NCBI GenBank assembly: GCA_937873695.1
Contig: CALMYL010000006.1
Coordinates: 124,001-188,000, forward strand
DNA from: an uncultured Ignavibacteria bacterium
GTDB lineage: Bacteria > Bacteroidota > Ignavibacteria > Tepidaquicellales > OLB5
Length of the DNA: 64,000 bases
Direction of reading: 5' to 3'
The notes beneath the pieces are model-generated. The model was not told where the DNA came from. It made no database searches and saw only the letters and a program-made list of their open reading frames with translations. This document shows, piece by piece, positions 19,458-27,706 of the stretch (the stretch's first letter is position 1; every line of letters starts with the position of its first letter). Both the position numbers and the translations under genes were made by a program.

Positions 19458-20753
19458 TTAAAATCCAATCGGCGCCGGCTGGATAGACCAAATTTTGCTT
19501 CCCGTTTCTGTATCAAAAGCCATAACGCCATCGCCTTTTACTTTAAGTAGAACCAAATTACCGGATGCCGTTACAGAAATTTTATCTTTGGTAGAAAAAA
19601 AGCTCTGGCTGCTGTTCTGCTCTTCATCTATCTTCATGAAATCAAAAAGTTCTTTTTGTTCAACACTCCATTTTTCTTTTCCCGTTGCTGCATCTATACA
19701 TGTAAACAACCTGTTTGCTTTTTTCCCTGCCTGGTCAGCGGATACTATATAGATATTATTTTCATCCTGTGCATATATTATGCCCTCTATGTAACTTTTA
19801 TCAGATACTTTTTCTGAAGCTGCCTTATACTGCCGCAGCATATTCGGACGGTCAGAGTAACTCATTAATGTTGACGCCTGTGAAACGATAAATTTTTTTG
19901 GCGCGGTTATTCTGTAAAGCTGTCTTCTGGAATCATTGTTCTCGTTTGCCATTGCGTAGATAAATGATTCGCCATCAACCGAATTTTCTATGGATGTTCT
20001 GAGCTCTTTATCGCTGCTGAACATCTTCTGCATATCTACACTGAATATGATGTCTTTTCTGCCGTCTTTTGTTTCAAATTTCGCGATCCTCTCTTCGGGT
20101 CTGTAGCTGAGCTCAATTATGCCAGAACCAAGTTCAGGATATGATGAAATGAATTCATCTGTTTCGGTGAGTAATTTTCCCGTAACTGCTTCATATATAT
20201 TAACACCCGCCGGCGTTTCACCGTACGAACGTGTGAATTGGTAAATCTTTCCGTCTTTTAGTGCAATATCAGTTGATGCGATAATATCCGGGTAACTGTG
20301 ATCCGTGCTGCTGATTATCTTATCTCCTGCGGGGTCATATAGGTAAGCCGTTATTTTGCAGTCAATACACGCCGCACCGGTAGAGTAATACCCGGGCCGT
20401 TTGTGGGTTTCAATGTATGTCTTTGAACCGTCAGTAAGCAGGAAGATCAAGGGTGTTGAGCCGGCCGAAGGTACAATTACAGCATCTATAAACCCTCCTT
20501 CAAACCTCTTGTCAACATTTCTGCTGCCTATAAATTTATCCTTGTTGCCCAGGTCTTTGAACTTGTCAGTGATCTCTTCTATCTTTCCGCTGGTCTTGTT
20601 GTATAAGTAATATACAAGGTAAGTTCCCGCTCCGCCAAAGACAAGTAATACTATCAATCCAATAGCCAAGCACCCCCTTTTTGATCTTTTTCTTCCATAG
20701 ATCTGCTGCTGCATACCGCTGGTGCCGGGTGTATAGTTATGTTGTGGTTCCAT
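19458..20753 (-). CDS. single-pass membrane protein with a PQQ-like/PA2928-like beta-propeller domain
   Basis: The 431-residue protein has a short cytoplasmic basic N-terminus ('GRKRSKRG'), one membrane helix (28-50), then an extracytoplasmic domain rich in beta strands with repeats such as 'DGVMAFDTETGSKIWSIQ' and 'CIDAATGKEKWSVEQ'. These are the tryptophan-docking repeats of PQQ-like propellers. The overall layout resembles PA2928-family proteins of unknown function. Two cysteines in 'AACIDCKITAYLY' could form a disulfide. No function is assigned. Confidence 0.7.
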   Translation of the reverse strand: MEPQHNYTPGTSGMQQQIYGRKRSKRGCLAIGLIVLLVFGGAGTYLVYYLYNKTSGKIEEITDKFKDLGNKDKFIGSRNVDKRFEGGFIDAVIVPSAGSTPLIFLLTDGSKTYIETHKRPGYYSTGAACIDCKITAYLYDPAGDKIISSTDHSYPDIIASTDIALKDGKIYQFTRSYGETPAGVNIYEAVTGKLLTETDEFISSYPELGSGIIELSYRPEERIAKFETKDGRKDIIFSVDMQKMFSSDKELRTSIENSVDGESFIYAMANENNDSRRQLYRITAPKKFIVSQASTLMSYSDRPNMLRQYKAASEKVSDKSYIEGIIYAQDENNIYIVSADQAGKKANRLFTCIDAATGKEKWSVEQKELFDFMKIDEEQNSSQSFFSTKDKISVTASGNLVLLKVKGDGVMAFDTETGSKIWSIQPAPIGF

Positions 20754-20952
20754 TTTTCTGTGTTTGTTTTGTTAAATATATAGATATTAATCATAAATTA
20801 TAAGCCTTGTCTGCCAGTGAAAAACGGAAAAATAAACAGGTTTGTTTTGATCATTCTATGCTTTTCACACAGCTTAAAGTCATATCAAAATATGACTAAT
20901 TGACCAATATTTATACCTTTTTACGGTTATTCATATGCTGCAGTTAATGATG

Positions 20953-20960
20953 TATATTTG
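20953..20960 (+). promoter_or_regulatory. possible -7 box of a small transcription unit
   Basis: TATATTTG matches the TAnnTTTG consensus. It lies 34 bp before a 28-codon reading frame and about 260 bp before a strong terminator, so the three elements may form one short unit. No -33 TTTG at ideal spacing was found. Confidence 0.35.
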
Positions 20961-20994
20961 CATGAAGTAATTTGTGAACCTTTATTTTTAAATT

Positions 20995-21081
20995 ATGTAT
21001 ACATTTAACAGAATTGAACCACTGATCTATTTGCTTGCAGTTTTGTTTGCACTGCTGTTTGTTCATAATATTGCAAATTGA
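20995..21081 (+). CDS. possible 28-residue single-helix membrane peptide
   Basis: The frame MYTFNRIEPLIYLLAVLF continues with a hydrophobic run to HNIAN-stop, which would make one transmembrane helix. It lies between a promoter-like box and a rho-independent terminator in an otherwise empty 615-bp spacer. No Shine-Dalgarno is visible, which is common in this phylum. It may equally be chance in AT-rich DNA. Confidence 0.3.
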   Translation: MYTFNRIEPLIYLLAVLFALLFVHNIAN

Positions 21082-21216
21082 TCTTCGGAACCTGATTTAT
21101 ACGCAGAAGTCCCGGCAAAGAGTTTGGCAAATTTCTAATAATATTCAAACGAAAGGGGGTCCTTATATAGTTTAAACAAACATTGCGAAATCAAATTAAT
21201 TTTCTCGAAATTAGTA

Positions 21217-21244
21217 AGCCCGTTACAGTAACGGGCTTTTTTGT
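21217..21244 (+). terminator. strong rho-independent terminator without an upstream annotated + strand gene
   Basis: AGCCCGTTAC pairs perfectly with GTAACGGGCT (10 bp around a central A), followed by a run of T. The nearest + strand gene upstream is hypE, more than 2 kb away and separated by minus-strand genes. The terminator therefore must end either the small unit beginning near 20960 or an unannotated small RNA. Confidence 0.8.
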
Positions 21245-21369
21245 ATTTAATATTAACAGAAAACTCTGACTGATAAAACCATAATACTGCTGATCCTTTT
21301 TTTAAATTTTCAATTTTGGCGTTTTATTTTGTTATGCTCTTTGCTAATTTTGTCTAAAAAAAGCGGACA

Positions 21370-22131
21370 ATGAAAAGGTGGACAAGTTATCATTTAAGGA
21401 TACTTAAGCAGCAGTATTCAGAAAAGGGCGCAAAGTATGTCGCAAAAAGAACTGGACATCCGGCATACTCGGTAGTTATAAAAGCAAATTCACTCGGTAT
21501 TTATTCAGGTTCTCTGCGCAGGTGGAGCCAATTTGAAGTGAATTATCTTCTCAGGAATTATTCAGCAAAGCCGATTGAGTCCATTGCCCGCTCTCTTAAA
21601 CGAAACAAATCTTCGGTCGAAAACAAAGCGCGCCAGCTTAAAATATACGTGCCAAAACCCAAGAAGTGGACAGAAGAGCAATTGGAGGAGTTGAAGCAAT
21701 TGTGGACTGACAAGAGATATTCAATTGATGAAGTGGCGGCTAAGCTGAATAAAACCAGACCTGCAACTCATTTCCAGGCGTGGAAAATGGGGCTAAGAAG
21801 ACCGCAAGTGTGGCATTTCTGGACAAGTGAAGAAACAAAATATCTTAAAAAGAATTACAAAAAGAAAACTTATACTCAAATAGCCAAAGATCTGGGAATG
21901 ACAAGGATTGCCGTTTTCCAGAAAGCCAACAAAATGGGATTAAGACTGCGCCGTACACCCCGTGCATGGACAGCAGCAGATGATGAATATATAAGACAGA
22001 ATTACAGAAAGATTCCCACCCGTGAAATAGCTGCCAAACTTGATCGCAGCCTTGATGCAATCATCAATCGCGCAGGACCGCTCGGAATTTCTAATAAAGG
22101 CAAAAAAGGAAAGATCAAATTTTCTAAATAA
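21370..22131 (+). CDS. orphan protein of five tandem Myb/SANT-like helix-turn-helix repeats
   Basis: The 253-residue basic protein is built from five copies of a unit of about 45 residues: 'RWT-x-x-x-x-x-x-L' then 'IA-x-x-L-x-R/K' then 'V-x-x-K-A-x-x-L/M-G-I/L'. Repeats begin near residues 3, 50, 98, 148 and 199. Each looks like a three-helix Myb/SANT or GcrA-type DNA-binding unit. There is no catalytic or sensor domain and no signal peptide. Five units could read a long or repeated DNA site. Phage and mobile-element proteins use such single units, but a five-repeat chain is unusual. No neighbour suggests a target. Confidence 0.75.
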   Translation: MKRWTSYHLRILKQQYSEKGAKYVAKRTGHPAYSVVIKANSLGIYSGSLRRWSQFEVNYLLRNYSAKPIESIARSLKRNKSSVENKARQLKIYVPKPKKWTEEQLEELKQLWTDKRYSIDEVAAKLNKTRPATHFQAWKMGLRRPQVWHFWTSEETKYLKKNYKKKTYTQIAKDLGMTRIAVFQKANKMGLRLRRTPRAWTAADDEYIRQNYRKIPTREIAAKLDRSLDAIINRAGPLGISNKGKKGKIKFSK

Positions 22132-22205
22132 TACGAAACGTGTTATCCTGCTGAATTTATTGTTTCCTCAGGTAAATGATATATTTGTATTCATTTTTGT
22201 TTTTT

Positions 22206-22350
22206 GGGTGTGGCTCAGCCCGGTTAAAGCATACCGTCCGGTTTAATGTGAAAATACTCTTTTTGACTTAAAATAAATTAAAACTCTTAAAATTCTTTTC
22301 CCAAATTGTTCATTCTAAGCCTTTTTTTAGGAGGTGTTACTCATATTTTA
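22206..22350 (+). repeat. copy A of the tRNA-Pro half repeat (degenerate)
   Basis: GGGTGTGGCTCAGCCCGGT at 22206-22224 equals the start of a tRNA-Pro gene, after which the anticodon arm is degraded. The following ~110 bp align with copies B (25314) and C (42210) through shared blocks such as CCCAAATTGTTCATT and GGTGTTACT. This is the oldest-looking copy. It opens a 730-bp gene-free stretch (22132-22862) whose remainder is AT-rich, with nothing else recognised. Confidence 0.7.
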
Positions 22351-22862
22351 ATAACAGATAATTTATTTAATGTCCATAATCAGGGAAATGCAAATGACAT
22401 TCAGTTTGACTAACACTAATTCTTTATTGCTTTTTTAGTACTAGTTTCATTTTCATTGCTTTGTATATGTTTCACTGTTGTCATATGCAAAGAATCTATA
22501 GTAATATATATTTAATTTTCAGTTTATATCTTTAGGAAAAAACTAAATTGTAAGTTTTACTGTTGCATAATTATAAATAAATTGGTATCTTTTTTATATC
22601 AATAAATAAAAAATAGAAATTGTTTTACATATAGTTATTAACAACTATGTAATTCTAAACCACCATCCTTTCAAAAATCCACTCTTCCTTAGATCTATTA
22701 TTCAAAAAAAACTCTGGAGATAGTATTCATACTAACTTTATTTTTTCATAAAGACTTGTTCTTTTTGACAGTCTATGAAAAAGATAAACATAGAGCAATG
22801 AATGCAATAGGAATAAATTTGTCAATTTTATTTATTTAAACTAAATAAATATAAATGAGAAA

Positions 22863-23447
22863 ATGTATATTAAAATTACTGTTATTACAAATATTCTTTT
22901 TGGGATCTTTTTTATGAATTCCGGCCTGTTAGCAGGAAATGCACATGAGCGATCACTTTTTATTTCTGCCGCGAGCATATCAGCAAGCCAAATAGACAAA
23001 TGGAATTTATCAAACTGGTCGGAGCCAGGGGTAAATAATAATGTTTATTCATGTGTAATTGGAGATAATGACGGTAATCTGTATGTTGACAGTATTTTCT
23101 CTATAGCAGGTGGTGTACAAGCCGGCAAGATAACCGGTTGGGGTTCAACTATTGGGATCATATCAAATTCCGGAATAATTCCTGAGAAATACGCACTTTA
23201 TGAATATTACCCTAATCCTTCTAATCCGGCCACAAAAATTAAGTTTGATATTCATAGATCGGATTTAACAATATTAAAAATTTATAATTCACTTGGTCAG
23301 GAAGTATCCCGAATTGTAAACGAATATCTAATTCCTGGAACATATGAGGCGTTATTTGACGCAGCAGATTTGAATTCCGGGATATATTTTTATACTTTGC
23401 ATTCTGGGAATTTTGTCCAAACAAAAAAAATGATGCTGATAAATTAA
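22863..23447 (+). CDS. T9SS-exported protein reduced to one propeller blade plus sorting domain
   Basis: The 194-residue protein has a signal peptide (1-25), one copy of the 'KWN..WSEPGVNNNVYSC..DNDGNLYV..FSIAGGV' blade (about 46-92), and a type A T9SS sorting domain ('YYPNPSNPATKIKFDI' to 'TKKMMLIN'). Relatives with this blade normally have many tandem copies forming a beta-propeller. One blade cannot close a propeller, so this looks like a shrunken gene that kept its export signals. It lies upstream of another T9SS cargo gene (43-nt gap). Confidence 0.75.
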   Translation: MYIKITVITNILFGIFFMNSGLLAGNAHERSLFISAASISASQIDKWNLSNWSEPGVNNNVYSCVIGDNDGNLYVDSIFSIAGGVQAGKITGWGSTIGIISNSGIIPEKYALYEYYPNPSNPATKIKFDIHRSDLTILKIYNSLGQEVSRIVNEYLIPGTYEALFDAADLNSGIYFYTLHSGNFVQTKKMMLIN

Positions 23448-23490
23448 TTATCTGAATTATTATTATTAATTAAAAGAAAGATAGAGAGCT

Positions 23491-25050
23491 ATGAAAAAAT
23501 TAATATTCTCTGTATTTATTGCTGTATTAACATTAGTAAACTGTACATTAACAAATGCTAATGCTATAAAACTATTCGATGTGGTCATTTCTAACAATGT
23601 TTCCGAAAAGGAATATAAAGTTTCAAAAGGGTCAATACTAAAGACATTACCCCGGGCACTTGATTTTATTATGAAAGGCAAAAAAGAAAATTTTGAAATC
23701 GAAGTTCCAATTTCAACTGCAGATATATTTACAGTAGAGTTAAGCAAACAAGATATTTACTCCGATGATTTTAAAATTGTAACTTCCGGAGGTCTGGAGG
23801 ATTTTAGCAGAAATGGCCTGTTCTACAGCGGAAAAGTAATTGGCGAGCAGAATTCTTTGGTTGCGTTTAGTTTTTTCAATGATTACGTTATGGGTATTAT
23901 TTCAGTAAAAGGTGTAAATTATTGTATTACAAAAATAAACGGAAACGATAATCATTATATTGTTTATAAAGATAATGATATGACAATACTGAACGATTTC
24001 AGGTGCAATGTTGCAGATGGGAATTATATAATAACTCCGGATATGGTACAAGAACCCAACGTACAGAATTATTCATTTCAAAGACCCCTGAAATTATATT
24101 TTGAAACTGATTTCAGTATTTACCAGGCACAGGGTTCAATACCGAATGTACAGAATTATGTAACATCACTTTTCAATTCTGTAAAGACAATTTATCAGAA
24201 TGAATCAATACCTTTAGAAATTTCGCAAATATTCATCTGGAATTCAGCAGACCCTTATATACCATTCAATAATACAAATACTGTTATAAGAAAATTCGGC
24301 CAGCTTAGGCAGGATTCATTTAATGGTGATGTAGGGCATTTGCTTTCTGCAAGAGAGCTTGGTGGAGGTTTTGCATGGATGGATGTTTTATGCCGGAATT
24401 ATGATCCGGTAAGCGGCGGAGGAAGGTTTGCTGTCTGTTCAGGCTTAAACCCTGATGTAATTCCTTACCCCGCTTATTCATGGAATTTATTTCAAGTTTC
24501 ACATGAACTTGGGCATAATTTTGGTTCGCCACATACTCATAGTTGCTCATGGCCGGGAGGTATAATTGATACCTGTTTTGTACCAGTTGAAGGCTCATGT
24601 TACAGCGGATCCGCTGTTCCGAGGTTTGGAACTGTAATGAGCTATTGTCATACACAGTTGGCAAACGGCGGTGGCATTAATTTCGGACTAGGTTTCGGCC
24701 CTTTACCCGGCAATCTGATAAGAAATAAATATAATTCAGCCCCTTGTCTGGTTATAGGAATTCAGCCAGTTTCAAATGAAATTCCGGAGAAGTTTGATTT
24801 ATCGCAGAATTATCCAAATCCTTTTAATCCTGGTACTATGATACTTTTTAGTATCCCTAAGTCATTATTTGCAAAACTTACTATTTTTGATGCAACTGGA
24901 AGGATGTTGGCAATACTTGTGAATGAAGAATTGAGACCCGGTAAATATGAAGTTGAATGGGATGCATCCCAGCACGCCAGCGGAGTGTATTACTATAAAA
25001 TGGAAACTGATAACTTTACCGAAACTAAAAAGATGATTCTTTTGAAATAA
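23491..25050 (+). CDS. T9SS-secreted zinc metalloprotease (reprolysin/M12B-like)
   Basis: The 519-residue protein has a signal peptide (about 1-24), a propeptide-like N-terminal half, then the metzincin zinc site 'HELGHNFGSPH' (His338, His342, His348, Glu339) and a Met-turn 'VMSYCH' about 40 residues later. Paired cysteines nearby may be disulfides. The C-terminus is a T9SS type A sorting domain ('NYPNPFNPGTMILFSI' to 'TKKMILLK'). It should be secreted or surface-anchored and act on proteins outside the cell. A strong terminator follows at 25076. Confidence 0.88.
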   Translation: MKKLIFSVFIAVLTLVNCTLTNANAIKLFDVVISNNVSEKEYKVSKGSILKTLPRALDFIMKGKKENFEIEVPISTADIFTVELSKQDIYSDDFKIVTSGGLEDFSRNGLFYSGKVIGEQNSLVAFSFFNDYVMGIISVKGVNYCITKINGNDNHYIVYKDNDMTILNDFRCNVADGNYIITPDMVQEPNVQNYSFQRPLKLYFETDFSIYQAQGSIPNVQNYVTSLFNSVKTIYQNESIPLEISQIFIWNSADPYIPFNNTNTVIRKFGQLRQDSFNGDVGHLLSARELGGGFAWMDVLCRNYDPVSGGGRFAVCSGLNPDVIPYPAYSWNLFQVSHELGHNFGSPHTHSCSWPGGIIDTCFVPVEGSCYSGSAVPRFGTVMSYCHTQLANGGGINFGLGFGPLPGNLIRNKYNSAPCLVIGIQPVSNEIPEKFDLSQNYPNPFNPGTMILFSIPKSLFAKLTIFDATGRMLAILVNEELRPGKYEVEWDASQHASGVYYYKMETDNFTETKKMILLK

Positions 25051-25075
25051 TTTTTCTATTTATCTCTAACTTGTG

Positions 25076-25109
25076 AAAGCCTGAAGAAACTTATGTTCAG
25101 GCTTTTTTA
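25076..25109 (+). terminator. rho-independent terminator of the metalloprotease gene
   Basis: AAGCCTGAA (25077-25085) pairs with TTCAGGCTT (25096-25104) around a 10-nt loop and runs into a T tract, 27 bp after the stop codon. Confidence 0.85.
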
Positions 25110-25313
25110 TTTGCCCAAATAATTTATTCTGGAAAAGATTTTAAGAAAAATTGTAGAGAAGTGGTTCTTTCAGTAAACTTTCAATTGTTAAGAAAAATAA
25201 TAGAGTTTAATTTAAATAAAAATATTAACATTATTGCAAAGTTTTGACAAGTCAACTGATGCAAAAACTGTCATACAAAATTCTTGATCTTAAGTAGTTG
25301 TTTTTATTTATTT

Positions 25314-25465
25314 CGGGGTGTGGCTCAGCCTGGTAGAGCGCCTGGTTCGGGAAGATGTAATTATTGCGTTTTTAGCTCAAAATCAACTAAAACCCTTAAA
25401 TCTTTTCTCCCAAATTGTTCAATTTTAGCCCATTTTTGAAGAGTGTTACTGACACTTTACAGACA
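25314..25465 (+). repeat. copy B of the tRNA-Pro half repeat
   Basis: The first 39 bp are a near-perfect tRNA-Pro(CGG) 5' half: acceptor CGGGGTG, D arm GCTC...GAGC, anticodon stem CCTGG, loop TTCGGGA. The sequence then leaves the tRNA exactly after the anticodon loop. About 110 bp of tail follow, shared with copies A and C (TTTAGCTCAAAATCAAC, CTCCCAAATTGTTCA, GTGTTACTGACACTTT). No 3' half of the tRNA follows. Positions 25466-25530 hold nothing else recognised. Confidence 0.85.
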
Positions 25466-25530
25466 GAACTTTCTTTATTCGGAATGAATTACCAAACTTT
25501 TCTTTTTTAAACTAAATGAACCTTGATCTC

Positions 25531-26535
25531 TCAATCATTTAAATAATTCTTCTTCGTTTGATAGTCCTGATAATAAGTTCTCTTTAATTTGTCGTCTAAA
25601 AAGGAATTGTTAATCAATTTTTCTACAGTTGGTTGATCAATCAGAAATGGTTTAATAATTTCATATATCCGATTTTCTAAAATACCAATTCGTCTGCCTA
25701 ATTCAATAAAATCTTCTTTACTCGGATGATTATTTTTGACACAACTATTCGATTTGAAATCATCGGCAAATAATCCTTTCTGTAACGCAAAATCAGTGTC
25801 ATTTACATGCAGCTTGGTATTTAACAGATCATATGCAGGGCTTAATATATAATCACCCGAATCGGTTTCAATTAAAGAGAAGTTTTTCAGATGTGCATCA
25901 CCATTTGAGAACAGATAATTAAACAATACTAAAGAAAAGTATTTTTCAATTTCAACTTTCCAGGCAGGCACATATTGTTGTATCAATAAACCGATTTCTT
26001 CATAACTGTAATCATATTTAAAGTCAGGTCCGTCATTTTCTCTTGCTTTGCCTGCGAGTGTAGCAAAATCTTCTTTACCTCTTTTACTTCCATTTATTTT
26101 TACATCAAATCTTTTGGTAATATATGCAGGGGCACCGTTAGCAAAGAATATAACAGCATTTTCTGCAGTGCTGATTCCGTAAACCTGTTTTGCTATTTGC
26201 ATTGTAAGATGCTCATTTGCGGGAACCTGTTCAACGTTTTTGACATCTCTCGGAATTGGCTTTAGTATATAACTCCCGCGTTCAGTTTCGGTTGTTAATC
26301 TAAGGATATTCTTTTCAAGTACCAGGCTTAACTTCTCCTGTACACCTGATATTGATATATGCTTTCTGTTCTCTATAAACAGTTCCTGAACGGCATCATC
26401 TCTTTCAGGGGCGTTGTATTGCAGTATATGGCTGACCTTCTTGCCGTTAAACATGCGTCGTATGAATCCAGGGCTATAAGTATTAAAGCCAGTAACCAGT
26501 GTACCCGGGCAATATTTAATTTCAGGAACTGGCAT
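25531..26535 (-). CDS. hipT: HipT-like serine/threonine kinase toxin (HipBST type)
   Basis: The 334-residue protein has the HipA kinase fold without its N-terminal subdomain, which is the separate gene upstream. The Gly-rich loop carries 'SISGVQEK' with the Ser61-Ile-Ser63 motif, the autophosphorylated SxS feature described for HipT. The catalytic loop is 'NGDAHLKN' (Asp213) and the metal site 'SPAYDLLNT' (Asp236). Known relatives phosphorylate aminoacyl-tRNA synthetases and halt growth. The start shares one base with the hipS stop (TAATG). All catalytic residues look intact, so it is probably active. Confidence 0.88.
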   Translation of the reverse strand: MPVPEIKYCPGTLVTGFNTYSPGFIRRMFNGKKVSHILQYNAPERDDAVQELFIENRKHISISGVQEKLSLVLEKNILRLTTETERGSYILKPIPRDVKNVEQVPANEHLTMQIAKQVYGISTAENAVIFFANGAPAYITKRFDVKINGSKRGKEDFATLAGKARENDGPDFKYDYSYEEIGLLIQQYVPAWKVEIEKYFSLVLFNYLFSNGDAHLKNFSLIETDSGDYILSPAYDLLNTKLHVNDTDFALQKGLFADDFKSNSCVKNNHPSKEDFIELGRRIGILENRIYEIIKPFLIDQPTVEKLINNSFLDDKLKRTYYQDYQTKKNYLND

Positions 26536-26858
26536 TACAAATCAATCGGTTTAACGGTTATTGCTCCTACGGTATCAAAATTAGCTGTTGCAAGCAGTAA
26601 TCCGAAACTATCATTCTCATCTATTTTGAGTGTTCTGCATTGCAGTTTTCTGTTAACACCTTCGCTAAGCAGGTTTGAAAAAGCCGGAAATAGAAATTTG
26701 CTTTTATATTCTCTTTGGGTTTTTGGCATCGTCAGACTTATTGATGGTTTAGAGTTATCCAAGAGATAAGAATCATCATATATGAACTTATAATAGTTAT
26801 CTTCCTCGGTTAATGTTCCGACCGGAACATCATTTTTATATACAATTGCTTTTCGCAT
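26535..26858 (-). CDS. hipS: HipS-like antitoxin (HipA N-terminal domain as separate protein)
   Basis: The 107-residue protein matches the N-terminal subdomain of HipA ('GTLTEEDNYYKFIYDDSY', 'SISLTMPKTQREYKS', 'LFPAFSNLLSEGVNR'). In the HipBST type this small protein, rather than HipB, is the neutralising antitoxin. It is translationally coupled to hipT and lies 8 nt after hipB. Confidence 0.85.
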   Translation of the reverse strand: MRKAIVYKNDVPVGTLTEEDNYYKFIYDDSYLLDNSKPSISLTMPKTQREYKSKFLFPAFSNLLSEGVNRKLQCRTLKIDENDSFGLLLATANFDTVGAITVKPIDL

Positions 26859-26866
26859 ATTTTAAA

Positions 26867-27073
26867 TTATACTTTCTTTGCTTCAAACTTTATTTCCATA
26901 CCCAGAACATCAGCCAATTTATAAATGATGTCCAAGGTAGGATTGCTTTGACCACGTTCCAATTTGTATAATGTATTTTTACTTATTCCTGCAAGTGATG
27001 CAAGATGAGTCTGTGTAACTTTTAGCTCTTGTCTTCTTTTTTTTATAGATTTTCCTAATTCAGCCTGTAACAT
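26867..27073 (-). CDS. hipB: HipB-like helix-turn-helix autorepressor
   Basis: The 68-residue protein is a compact XRE/Cro-type HTH ('LGKSIKKRRQELKVTQTHLASLAGISKNTLYKLE' is split here by motif: helix 2 'TQTHLASLAG', recognition helix 'SKNTLYKLERGQ'). It is first in the hipBST operon and should repress it by binding the upstream repeats at 27071-27146. It lacks the extended C-terminal tail of E. coli HipB. Confidence 0.88.
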   Translation of the reverse strand: MLQAELGKSIKKRRQELKVTQTHLASLAGISKNTLYKLERGQSNPTLDIIYKLADVLGMEIKFEAKKV

Positions 27074-27146
27074 TATAGTGTGATTTAAGGATAAATATAC
27101 TATAATTCTAGATTGAAAGCAATAGTAATCCCATTATAGTGTGATT
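27071..27146 (-). promoter_or_regulatory. hipBST operator/promoter region with repeated ATTATAGT boxes
   Basis: The 15-bp sequence CATTATAGTGTGATT occurs twice in direct orientation, at 27071-27085 (overlapping the hipB start codon) and 27132-27146. An inverted ACTATAAT lies between at 27099-27106. Read on the minus strand the distal copy supplies a TATAAT element. The arrangement fits autorepression by HipB, an inference from layout. Confidence 0.6.
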
Positions 27147-27706
27147 GTGAGGTGCGAATGGTATAGACTAAATCATTTGTTATATTGCAAATATTTCAAA
27201 AAATTGGTTATTGTTTGGAATCTTTTAAATCCACATTTGTAGCTTAGAACTCAACAAAAAACCTTCGATCTATTATCCTAATTATATTGAAGCTTCTAAA
27301 CATCATAAATGTCTATTAAGGGTATATTGTAGTTCAAAAGCTTCGGAATACTTGTATAACTATTTTAAAAATGTTATAGCTTGTATTATATGGATCATAT
27401 CAGCAAAATCAAATGAGATAATTGATTCTGTTATGGATATAGTTTAAAATTAGAAAATGTATGCAAAAAGTGCTCATGTAGATATTAATCAAATAAATAT
27501 GATTAATAGAGTTTTACATTTGAAAATATAAAAATTTATTAAAGTCATATTTGAGTTATCTTTTTTATTAAATTGTTAAACAAACAGGTAAAAATATAGC
27601 TAATTATCATATAACTTCATTCTTTTAAATTCTAAGCCCTTGTTTATAAATATATTTATAAGATGAATATCCCTATATTTGAATTATCTAATAAAGGGGG
27701 AATACA
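27147..27706. other. AT-rich intergenic stretch
   Basis: No reading frame of coding character was seen between the divergent hipB and the propeller gene. A TATATTTG box at 27674-27681 and a GGGGG run at 27696-27700 lie just before the 27707 start and are the likely -7 box and ribosome-binding site of that gene. The rest is AT-rich with nothing recognised. Confidence 0.5.

Noticed and set aside
25314-25352. Functional tRNA-Pro gene
   Set aside because: The sequence departs from tRNA after the anticodon loop, and no 3' half with a T arm was found. The same holds at 42210, and 22206 is degenerate.
25531-26858. Broken hipA with a frameshift
   Set aside because: The TAATG junction, the intact N-domain protein and the SIS motif fit the natural three-gene HipBST form.
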